Positions 51,869 through 62,638 of a stretch of 64,000 bases of DNA are shown one piece after another. A model generated the notes under the pieces. It worked only from the letters and a program-made list of their open reading frames with translations, was not told the DNA's origin and searched no databases. Source of the DNA: Megalopta genalis (taxonomy: Eukaryota; Arthropoda; Insecta; Hymenoptera; Halictidae); contig NW_027476507.1 of assembly GCF_051020955.1 (NCBI RefSeq), positions 1 to 64,000 on the forward strand, in the 5' to 3' direction. The translations under genes were made by a program, and so were the position numbers. Every line of letters begins with the position of its first letter. Position 1 is the stretch's first letter.

Positions 51869-53728
51869 TAAGCTACAACTGCATGCGAAACGAACGAGTT
51901 AGCTTCAAATCCATGCGAAACACATGATTTAGCTGCAAACCAATGCGATGTAGAAGGTTTAGCTTCAAATCCATGCGATACACAAGTTTTAGCTTCAAAT
52001 CAATGCGATGTAGTAGGTTCAGCTTCAAATCCATGCGACACATATGTTTTAGCTTCAAATACTTGCGATATAAGTGATATAGCTTTAAATACTGTAAGAA
52101 CAAACGAGGTAGCTTCAATTCCATGCGAGACACATGATTTAGCTTCAAATTAATTCGATGTAGAAGATTTGGCTTCAAATCCATACGAAACACATGATTT
52201 AGCTTCAAATCAATTCGAAGGACAAGGCTTAGATTCAAATCCATGCGAAACAAATGATTTAGCTTCAAATGAATGCGAAGTAGAAGGCTTAGCTTCAAAT
52301 CCATGCAAAACAAATGGTTTAGCTACAAATACTTGTGATATATATTATTAAGCTACAACTGCATGCGAAACGAACAAGTTAGCTTCAAATCCATGCGAAA
52401 CACATGATTTAGCTGCAAATCAATGTGATGTAGAAGGCTTAGCTTCAAATCCATGCGAAACAAATGATTTAGCTTCAAATGAATGCGAAGTAGAGGGCTT
52501 AGCTTCAAATCCATGCAAAACAAATGGTTTAGCTACAAATACTTGTAATATATATCATTTAGCTACAACTGCATGCGAAACGAACGAGTTAGCTTCAAAT
52601 CCATGCGGTTCACATGATTTAGCTTCAAACCAATGCGATGTAGAAGGTTTAGCTTCAAATCCATGCGATACACAAGATTTAGCTTCAAATCAATGCGATG
52701 TAGTAGGTTCAGCTTCAAAACCATGCGACACATATGTTTTAGCTTCAAATACTTGCGATATAAGTGATATAGATTTAAATACTGTAGGAACAAACGAGGT
52801 AGCTTCAAATCCATGCGGGACACATGATTTAGCTTCAAATCAATTCGATGTAGAAGGTTTAGCATCAAATCCATACGAAACACATGATTTAGCTTCAAAT
52901 CAATTCGAAGGACAAGGCTTAGATTCAAATCCATGCGAAACAAATGATTTAGCTTCAAATGTATGCGAAGTAGAAGGCTTAGCTTCAAATCCATGCAAAA
53001 CAAATGGATTAGCTACAAATACTTGTGATATATATCATTTAGCTACAACTGCATACGAAACGAACGAGTTAGCTTCAAATCCATGCGATTCACATGATTT
53101 AGCTGCAAATCAATGTGATGTAGAAGGTTTAGCTTCAAATCCATGCGATACACAAGATTTAGCTTCACATCAATGCGATGTAGTAGGTTCAGCTTCAAAT
53201 CCATGCGACACATATGTTTTAGATTCAAATACTTGCGATATAAGTGATATAGATTTAAATACTGTAGGAACAAACGAGGTAGCTTCAAATCCATGCGAGA
53301 CACATGATTTAGCTTCAAATCAATTCGATGTAGAAGGTTTAGCATCAAATCCATACGAAACACATGATTTAGCTTCAAATCAATTCGAAGGACAAGGCTT
53401 AGATTCAAATCCATGCGAAACAAATGATTTAGCTTCAAATGAATGCGAAGTAGAAGGCTTAGCTTCAAATCCATGCAAAACAAATCGTTTAGCTACAAAT
53501 ACTTGTGATATACATTATTAAGCTACAACTGCATGCGAAACGAACGAGTTAGCTTCAAATCCATGCGAAACACATGATTTAGCTGCAAATCAATGTGATG
53601 TAGAAGGCTTAGCTTCAAATCCATGCGAAACAAATGATTTAGCTTCAAATGAATGCGAAGTAGAAGGCTTAGCTTCAAATCCATGCAAAACAAATGGTTT
53701 AGCTACAAATACTTGTGATATACATTAT
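51869..53728. repeat. Units A-B-A-A-B, copy of 20398-22257
   Basis: Units are A 51869, B 52349, A 52559, A 53039 and B 53519. From about 51,509 to 52,950 it shares five rare variants with 20,064-21,480 at offset 31,471. After about 52,950 it switches to a KTNG-DIYH and 'gcatacgaaacg' sequence resembling 16,260-16,420, then returns to the 'cttcacatc / ttagattc' subtype. Confidence 0.88.
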
Positions 53729-55618
53729 TAAGCTACAACTGCATGCGAAACGAACGACTTAGCTTCAAATCCATGCGATACACAAGATTTAGCTTCAAAT
53801 CAATGCGATGTAGTAGGTTCAGCTTCAAATCCATGCGACACATATGTTTTAGCTTCAAATACTTGCGATATATGTGATATAGCTTTAAATACTGTAGGAA
53901 CAAACGAGGTAGCTTCAATTCCATACGAGACACATGGTTTAGCTTCAAATCAATTCGAAGGACAAGGCTTAGATTCAAATTGATGCGAAACAAATGATTT
54001 AGCTTCAAATGAATGCGAAGTAGAAGGCTTAGCTTCAAATCCATGCAAAACAAATGGTTTAGCTACAAATACTTGTGATATACATTATTAAGCTACAACT
54101 GCATGCGAAACGAACGACTTAGCTTCAAATCCATGCGATACACAAGATTTAGCTTCAAATCAATGCGATGTAGTAGGTTCAGCTTCAAATCCATGCGACA
54201 CATATGTTTTAGCTTCAAATACTTGCGATATATGTGATATAGCATTAAATATTGTAGGAACAAACGAGGTAGCTTCAATTCCATACGAGACACATGGTTT
54301 AGCTTCTAATCAATTCGAAGGACAAGGCTTAGATTCAAATTGATGCGAAACAAATGATTTAGATTCAAATGAATGCGAAGTAGAAGGCTTAGCTTCAAAT
54401 CCATGCAAAACAAATGGTTTAGCTACAAATACTTGTGATATATATCATTTAGCTACAACTGCATGTGAAACGAACGAGTTAGCTTCAAATCCATGCGATT
54501 CACATGATTTAGCTTCAAACCAATGCGATGTAGAAGGTTTAGCTTCAAATCCATGCGATACACAAGATTTAGCTTCAAATCAATGCGATGTAGTAGGTTC
54601 AGCTTCAAATCCATGCGACACATATGTTTTAGCTTCAAATACTTGCGATATAAGTGATATAGCTTTAAATACTGTAGGAACAAACGAGGTAGCTTCAATT
54701 CCATGCGAGACACATGATTTAGCTTCAAATCAATTCGATGTAGAAGGTTTAGCTTCAAATCCATACGAAACACATGATTTAGCTTCAAATCAATTCGAAG
54801 GACATGGCTTAGATTCAAATCCATGCGAAACAAATGATTTAGCTTCAAATGAATGCGATGTAGAAGGCTTAGCTTCAAATCCACGCAAAACAAATGGTTT
54901 AGCTACAAATACTTGTGATATACATTATTAAGCTACAACTGCATGCGAAACGAACGAGTTAGCTTCAAATCCATGCGATTCACATGATTTAGCTTCATAC
55001 CAATGCGATGTAGAAGGTTTAGCTTCAAATCCATGCGATACACAAGATTTAGCTTCACATCAATGCGATGTAGTAGGTTCAGCTTCAAATCCATGCGACA
55101 CATATGATTTAGATTCAAATACTTGCGATATAAGTGATATAGATTTAAATACTGTAGGAACAAACGAGGTAGCTTCAAATCCATGCGAGACACATGATTT
55201 AGCTTCAAATCAATTCGATGTAGAAGGTTTAGCATCAAATCCATACGAAACACATGATTTAGCTTCAAATCAATTCGAAGGACAAGGCTTAGATTCAAAT
55301 CCATGCGAAACAAATGATTTAGCTTCAAATGAATGCGAAGTAGAAGGCTTAGCTTCAAATCCATGCAAAACAAATGGTTTAGCTACAAATACTTGTGATA
55401 TACATTATTAAGCTACAACTGCATGCGAAACGAACGAGTTAGCTTCAAATCCATGCGAAACACATGATTTCGCTGCAAATCAATGTGATGTAGAAGGCTT
55501 AGCTTCAAATCCATGCGAAACAAATGATTTAGCTTCAAATGAATGCGAAGTAGAGGGCTTAGCTTCAAATCCATGCAAAACAAATGGTTTAGCTACAAAT
55601 ACTTGTGATATATATCAT
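53729..55618. repeat. Units C-C-A-A-B
   Basis: Units are C 53729, C 54089, A 54449, A 54929 and B 55409. The second C has private 'gcttctaatcaattc' and 'tttagattcaaatgaatg' changes and ends DIYH. The A at 54929 has 'gcttcataccaatg' and 'catatgatttagattc'. The B has 'gatttcgctgc' and 'gtagagggc' as in the B and Bs units of the first 9 kb. Confidence 0.87.
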
Positions 55619-56308
55619 TTAGCTACAACTGCATGCGAAACGAACGAGTTAGCTTCAAATCCATGCGATTCACATGATTTAGCTTCAAACCAATGCGATG
55701 TAGAAGGTTTAGCTTCAAATCCATGCGATACACAAGATTTAGCTTCAAATCAATGCGATGTAGTAGGTTCAGCTTCAAATCCACGCGACACATATGTTTT
55801 AGCTTCAAATACTTGCGATATAAGTGATATAGCTTTAAATACTGTAGGAACAAACGAGGTAGCTTCAATCCCATGCGAGACACATGATTTAGCTTCAAAT
55901 CAATTCGATGTAGAAGGTTTGGCTTCAAACCCATACGAAACACATGATTTAGCTTCAAATCAATTCGAAGGACAGGGCTTAGATTCAAATCCATGCGAAA
56001 CAAATGATTTAGCTTCAAACGAATGCGAAGTAGAAGGCTTAGCTTCAAATCCATGCAAAACAAATGGTTTAGCTACAAATACTTGTGATATATATCATTT
56101 AGCTACAACTGCATGCGGTACGAACGAGTTAGCTTCAAATCCATGCGATTCACATGATTTAGCTTCAAACCAATGCGATGTGGAAGGTTTAGCTACAAAT
56201 CCATGCGATACACAAGATTTAGCTTCAAATCAATGCGAAGTAGAAGGCGTTGCTTCAAATCCATGCGAAACAAACTGTTTAGCTACAAATACTTGTGATA
56301 TACATTAT
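55619..56308. repeat. Transition units A and 210-bp variant with rising divergence
   Basis: A 55619-56098 has several changes not seen in other A units ('aatccacgcgacac', 'tcaatcccatgcg', 'tcaaacccatac', 'gacagggc', 'tcaaacgaatgcg'). 56099-56308 has 'catgcggtacg', 'gatgtggaagg', 'ggcgttgcttc' and 'acaaactgttt'. Divergence from the homogeneous array rises over this stretch. Confidence 0.85.
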
Positions 56309-57660
56309 TAAGCTACAACTGCATGCGAAACGAACGAGTTAGCTTCAAATCCATGCGAAACACATGATTTAGCTGCAAATCAATGTGATGTAGAAGGCTT
56401 AGCTTCAAATCCATGCGAAACAAATGATTTAGCTGCAAATAGGTGCGAAGTAGAAGTTTCGGGTTCAAATCAATGCGATTCAAATGGTTCATCTTCAAAT
56501 ACTTGTGAAAGACATGATTTAGCTTCAAATCAATGCGATGTAGAAGGTTTAGCTTCAAATTCACGCGAAACATATGATTTAGCTTCAAACACTTGGGGTA
56601 TAAGTGATATAGCTTCAAATGCAGACTAATCAAACGAGTTAGCATCAAAATCCACGCGATACACATGATTTAGCTTCAAATACTTGCGATATAAGTGATA
56701 TAGCTTCAAAAGCTGGAGGAACAAACGAGGTGGCTTCAATTCCATTCGAAACAAATGATTTAGCTTCAAATCAATGCGAAGTAGAAGGCGTTGCTTCAAA
56801 TCCATGCGAAACAAATGGTTTAGCTACAAATACTTGTGATATACATTATTAAGCTACAACTGCATGCGAAACGAACGAGTTAGCTTCAAATCCATGCGAA
56901 ACACATGATTTAGCTGCAAATCAATGTGATGTAGAAGGCTTAGCTTCAAATCCATGCGAAACAAATGATTTAGCTGCAAATAGGTGCGAAGTAGAAGTTT
57001 CGGGTTCAAATCAATGCGATTCAAATGGTTCATCTTCAAATACTTGTGAAAGACATGATTTAGCTTCAAATCAATGCGATGTAGAAGGTTTAGCTTCAAA
57101 TTCACGCGAAACATATGATTTAGCTTCAAACACTTGGGGTATAAGTGATGTAGCTTCAAATGCAGACTAATCAAACGAGTTAGCATCAAAATCCACGCGA
57201 TAAACATGATTTAGCTTCAAATACTTGCGATATAAGTGTTGTAAATTCAACTGCAGGCGAAACGAACGAGTTAGCTTTAAATCCATGCGAAACACATGAT
57301 TTAGCTACAAATCAATGCGATGTAGAAGGTTTAGCTTCATATCCATGCGATACACTAGATTTAGCTTCAAATCAATGCGATGTAGAAGGTTCTGCTTCAA
57401 ATCCATGCGATACACAAGATTTAGCTTCAAATCAATGCGATGTAGAAGGTTCAGCTTCAAATCCATGCGTCACATATGATTTAGCTTCAAATACTTGCGA
57501 TATAAGTGATATAGCTTCAAAAGCTGGAGGAACAAACGAGGTGGCTTCAATTCCATTCGAAACAAATGATTTAGCTTCAAATCAATGCGAAGTAGAAGGC
57601 GTTGCTTCAAATCCATGCGAAACAAATGGTTTAGCAACAAATACTTGTGATATATATCAT
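56309..57660. repeat. Diverged domain with a 541-bp tandem duplication
   Basis: 56309-56849 is an 18-monomer unit (541 bp, one extra A at 56,647-56,650). Many of its monomers are seen only here: 'aaataggtgcgaag', 'tcgggttcaaatc', 'tcatcttcaaatac', 'aaattcacgcgaaac', 'aacacttggggtataag', 'aaatgcagactaatc', 'tcaaaagctggagg'. 56850-57220 repeats its first part at offset 541, then runs into other diverged monomers ('gtaaattcaactgcaggcg', 'tctgcttc') up to 57,660. The Leu-Ala-Ser-Asn pattern of the + frame persists, but stops occur ('gactaatc'). Confidence 0.88.
56647..57191. other. Paired 1-bp insertions (catcaaaatcc) 541 bp apart
   Basis: An extra A lies in the AAAA run at 56,647-56,650 and again at 57,188-57,191, both in 'gcatcaaaatccacgcgat'. 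They are two copies of one event, carried along by the 541-bp duplication. Confidence 0.88.
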
Positions 57661-58258
57661 TTAGCTACAACTGCATGCGAAACGAACGAGTTAGCTTCAT
57701 ATCCATGCGAAACACACGATTTATCTTCAAATCAATGCGATGTAGAAGGTTTAGCTTCAAATCAATAAGAGGTAGAAGGTTTAGCTACAAATCAATAGAA
57801 TGTAGAAGGTTTAGCTACAAATCAATGCGATGTAGATGGTTTTCTTCAAATCCATGCGATACACAAGAATTAGCTTCAAATCAATGCGATGTAGTAGGTT
57901 CAGCTTCAAATCCATGCGATAGAAGTGATGTAGCTTCAAATGCAGGTGGAACAAACGAGGTAGCTTCAATTCCATGCGAAACAAATGATTGAGCTTCAAA
58001 TCAATGCGAAGTAGAAGGCTTAGCATCAAATCCATGCAAAACAAATAGTTTAGCTACAAATACTTGTGATATACATTATTTAGCTACAACTGCATGCGAA
58101 ACGAACGAGTTAGCTTCAAATCCATGCGAAACACATGATTTAGCTGCAAATCAATGTGATGTAGAAGGTTTAGCTTCAAATCCATGCGATACACATCATT
58201 AAGCTTCAAATCAATGCGATGTAGATGGTTTTCTTCAATTCCATGCGAGACACATGAT
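57661..58258. repeat. Diverged domain, second part, with irregular monomers
   Basis: Four NQC-type monomers follow one another at 57721-57840, breaking the usual dimer alternation; two read 'aatcaataagagg' and 'aatcaatagaatg', giving TAA and TAG. Two 29-bp monomers share the context 'gatggttttcttcaa' at 57,837 and 58,226. 57,930 has 'aaatgcaggtggaac', a more consensus-like version of the GTNE monomer. 58,066-58,085 has 'gatatacattatttagc', a DIHY monomer without the stop. Confidence 0.87.
57838..58236. other. Paired 1-bp deletions (gatggttttcttc)
   Basis: Both 57,841-57,869 and 58,230-58,258 are 29-bp monomers reading 'ggttttcttcaa' instead of 'ggtttagcttcaa'. The identical context, including the rare 'gtagatgg', indicates one event that was duplicated. 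Confidence 0.87.
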
Positions 58259-59638
58259 TTAGCTTCAAATCAATTCGATGTAGAAGGTTTGGCTTCAAAT
58301 CCATACGAAACTCATGATTTAGCTTCAAATCAATTCGAAGGACAAGGCTTAGATTCAAATCCATGCGAAACAAATGATTTATCTTCAAATGAATGCGAAG
58401 TAGAAGGCTTAGCTTCAAATCCATGCAAAACAAATGGTTTAGCTACAAATACTTGTGATATACATTATTAAGCTACAACTGCATGCGAAACGAACGAGTT
58501 AGCTTCAAATCCATGCGAAACACATGATTTAGATGCAAATCAATGTGATATAGAAGGCTTAGCTTCAAATCCATGCGAAACAAATGATTTAGCTTCAAAC
58601 GAATACGAAGTAGAAGGCTTAGTTTCAAATCCATGCAAAACAAATGGTTTAGCTACAAATACTTGTGATATATATCATTTAGCTACAACTGCATGCGAAA
58701 CGAACGAGTTAGCTTCAAATCCATGCGATTCACATGATTTAGCTTCAAACCAATGCGATGTGGAAGGTTTAGCTACAAATCCATGCGATACACAAGATTT
58801 AGCTTCAAATCAATGCGATGTAGTAGGTTCAGCTTCAAATCCATGCGAAACAAATGATTTAGCTTCAAACGAATGCGAAGTAGAAGGCTTAGCTTCAAAT
58901 CCATGCAAAACAAATGGTTTAGCTACAAATACTTGTGATATATATCATTTAGCTACAACTGCATGCGAAACGAACGAGTTAGCTTCAAATCCATGCGATT
59001 CACATGATTTAGCTTCAAACCAATGCGATGTGGAAGGTTTAGCTACAAATCCATGCGATACACAAGATTTAGCTTCAAATCAATGCGATGTAGTAGGTTC
59101 AGCTTCAAATCCATGCGACACATATGTTTTAGATTCAAATACTTGCGATATAAGTGATATAGCTTTAAATACTGTAGCAACAAACGAGGTAGCTTCAAAT
59201 CCATGCGAGACACATTATTTAGCTTCAAATCAATTCAATGTGGAAGGTTTAGCTTCAAATCCACACGAAACACATGATTTAGCTTCAAATCAATTCGAAG
59301 GACAAGGTTTAGATTCAAATCCATGCGAAACAAATGATTTAGCTTCAAATGAATGCGAAGTAGAAGGCATAGCTTCAAATCCATGCAAAACAAATGGTTT
59401 AGCTACAAATACTTGTGATATACATTATTAAGCTACACCTGCATGCGAAACGAACGAGTTAGCTTCAAATCCATGCGAAACACATGATTTAGCTGCAAAT
59501 CAATGTGATGTAGAAGGCTTAGCTTCAAATCCATGCGAAACAAATGATTTAGCTTCAAATGAATGCGAAGTAGAAGGCTTAGCTTCAAATCCATGCAAAA
59601 CAAATGGTTTAGCTACAAATACTTGTGATATACATTAT
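58259..59638. repeat. Units partial A - B - 270 - A - B
   Basis: 58259-58468 is the 3' part of an A. B 58469-58678 ('gatttagatgc', 'aacgaatacgaag', 'tagtttc') ends DIYH. 58679-58948 is a 270-bp unit that passes from DVVG directly to ETND. A 58949-59428 has 'gtagcaacaaacg', 'cacattatttag' and 'aattcaatgtgg'. B 59429-59638 has 'gctacacctgc'. The + frame is stop-free from 58,472 to 59,428 because both inner junctions are DIYH type. Confidence 0.87.
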
Positions 59639-62638
59639 TAAGCTACAACTGCATGCGAAACGAACGAGTTAGCTTCAAATCCATGCGATTCACATGATTT
59701 AGCTTCAAACCAATGCGATGTAGAAGGTTTAGCTTCAAATCCATGCGATACACAAGATTTAGCTTCAAATCAATGCGATGTAGTAGGTTCAGCTTCAAAT
59801 CCATGCGACACATATGTTTTAGCTTCAAATACTTGCGGTATAAGTGATATAGATTTAAATACTGTAGGAACAAACGAGGTAGCTTCAAATCCATGCGAGA
59901 CACAAGATTTAGCTTCAAATCAATGCGATGTAGTAGGTTCAGCTTCAAATCCATGCGACACATATGTTTTAGCTTCAAATACTTGCGATATAAGTGATAT
60001 AGCTTTAAATACTGTAGGAACAAACGAGGTAGCTTCAATTCTATGCAAAGCACATGATTTAGCTTCAAATCAATTCGATGTAGAAGGTTTGGCTTCAAAT
60101 CCATACGAAACACATGATTTAGCTTCAAATCAATTCGAAGGACAAGGCTTAGATTCAAATCCATGCGAAACAAATGATTTAGCTTCAAATGAATGCGAAG
60201 TAGAAGGCTTAGCTTCAAATCCATGCAAAACAAATGGTTTAGCTACAAATACTTGTGATATACATTATTAAGCTACAACTGCATGCGAAACGAACGAGTT
60301 GGCTTCAAATCCATGCGAAACACATGATTTAGCTGCAAACCAATGTGATGTAGAAGGCTTATCTTCAAATCCATGCGAAACAAATGATTTAGCTTCAAAT
60401 GAATGCGAAGTAGAAGGCTTAGCTTCAAATCCATGCAAAACAAATGGTGTAGCTACAAATACTTGTGATATACATTATTAAGCTACAACTGCATGCGAAA
60501 CGAACGAGTTAGCTTCAAATCCATGCGATTCACATGATTTAGCTTCAAATCAATGCGATGTAGTAGGTTCAGCTTCAAATCCATGCGACACATATGTTTT
60601 AGCTTCAAATACTTGCGATATAAGTGATATAGCTTTAAATACTGTAGGAACAAACGAGGTAGCTTCAATTCCATGCGAGACACATGATTTAGCTTCAAAT
60701 CAATTCGATGTAGAAGCTTTGGCTTCAAATCCATACGAAACACATGATTTAGCTTCAAATCAATTCGAAGGACAAGGCTTAGATTCAAATCCATGCGAAA
60801 CAAATGATTTATCTTCAAATGAATGCGAAGTAGAAGGCTTAGCTTCAAATCCATGCAAAACAAATGGTTTAGCTACAAATACTTGTGATATACATTATTA
60901 AGCTACAACTGCATGCGAAACGAACGAGTTAGCTTCAAATCCATGCGAAACACATGATTTAGCTGCAAATCAATGTGATGTAGAAGGCTTAGCTTCAAAT
61001 CCATGCGAAACAAATGATTTAGCTTCAAATGAATGCGAAGTAGAAGGCTTAGCTTCAAATCCATGCAAAACAAATGGTTTAGCTACAAATACTTGTGATA
61101 TACATTATTAAGCTACAACTGCATGCGAAACGAACGAGTTAGCTTCAAATCCATGCGATTCACATGATTTAGCTTCAAACCAATGCGATGTAGAAGGTTT
61201 AGCTTCAAATCCATGCGATACACAAGATTTAGCTTCAAATCAATGCGATGTAGTAGGTTCAGCTTCAAATCCATGCGACACATATGTTTTAGCTTCAAAT
61301 ACTTGCGATATAAGTGATATAGATTTAAATACTGTAGGAACAAACGAGGTAGCTTCAAATCCATGCGAGACACAAGATTTAGCTTCAAATCAATGCGATG
61401 TAGTAGGTTCAGCTTCAAATCCATGCGACACATATGTTTTAGCTTCAAATACTTGCGATATAAGTGATATAGCTTTAAATACTGTAGGAACAAACGAGGT
61501 AGCTTCAATTCCATGCAAAACACATGATTTAGCTTCAAATCAATTCGATGTAGAAGGTTTGGCTTCAAATCCATACGAAACACATGATTTAGCTTCAAAT
61601 CAATTCGAAGGACAAGGCTTAGATTCAAATCCATGCGAAACAAATGATTTAGCTTCAAATGAATGCGAAGTAGAAGGCTTAGCTTCAAATCCATGCAAAA
61701 CAAATGGTTTAGCTTCAAATACTTGTGATATACATTATTAAGCTACAACTGCATGCGAAACGAACGAGTTGGCTTCAAATCCATGCGAAACACATGATTT
61801 AGCTGCAAACCAATGTGATGTAGAAGGCTTATCTTCAAATCCATACGAAACACATGATTTAGCTTCAAATGAATGCGAAGTAGAAGGCTTAGCTTCAAAT
61901 CCATGCAAAGCAAATGGTTTAGCTACAAATACTTGTGATATACATTATTAAGCTACAACTGCATGCGAAACGAACGAGTTAGCTTCAAATCCATGCGATT
62001 CACATGATTTAGCTTCAAACCAATGCGATGTAGAAAGTTTAGCTTCAAATCCATGCGATACACAAGATTTAGCTTCAAATCAATGCGATGTAGTAGGTTC
62101 AGCTTCAAATCCATGCGACACATATGTTTTAGCTTCAAATACTTGCGATATAAGTGATATAGCTTTAAATACTGTAGGAACAAACGAGGTAGCTTCAATT
62201 CCATGCGAGACACATGATTTAGCTTCAAATCAATTCGATGTAGAAGCTTTGGCTTCAAATCCATACGAAACACATGATTTAGCTTCAAATCAATTCGAAG
62301 GACAAGGCTTAGATTCAAATCCATGCGAAACAAATGATTTATCTTCAAATGAATGCGAAGTAGAAGGCTTAGCTTCAAATCCATGCAAAACAAATGGTTT
62401 AGCTACAAATACTTGTGATATACATTACTAAGCTACAACTGCATGCGAAACGAACGAGTTAGCTTCAAATCCATGCGAAACACATGATTTAGCTGCAAAT
62501 CAATGTGATGTAGAAGGCTTAGCTTCAAATCCATGCGAAACAAATGATATAGCTTCAAACGAATGCGAAGTAGAAGGCTTAGTTTCAAATCCATGCAAAA
62601 CAAATGGTTTAGCTACAAATACTTGTGATATATATCAT
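59639..62638. repeat. Two tandem 1.47-1.53-kb blocks (630 - B - A-type - B)
   Basis: Block 1 is 59639-60268 (630), B 60269, 420-bp unit 60479 and B 60899 to 61108. Block 2 is 61109-61738 (630), B 61739, A 61949 and B 62429-62638. The offset is 1,470. The 630-bp units are A units in which the five monomers DTQD, DVVG, DTYV, DISD and GTNE occur twice (150-bp duplication). Shared markers are 'ttatcttcaaatcc' in the first B and 'gaagctttggc' in the A-type units. Confidence 0.88.

Noticed and set aside
56309..58258. A gene or mobile element inserted in the diverged region
   Set aside because: All of it still decomposes into 29-31-bp monomers with the same core; no foreign sequence, terminal inverted repeats or target-site duplication is visible.
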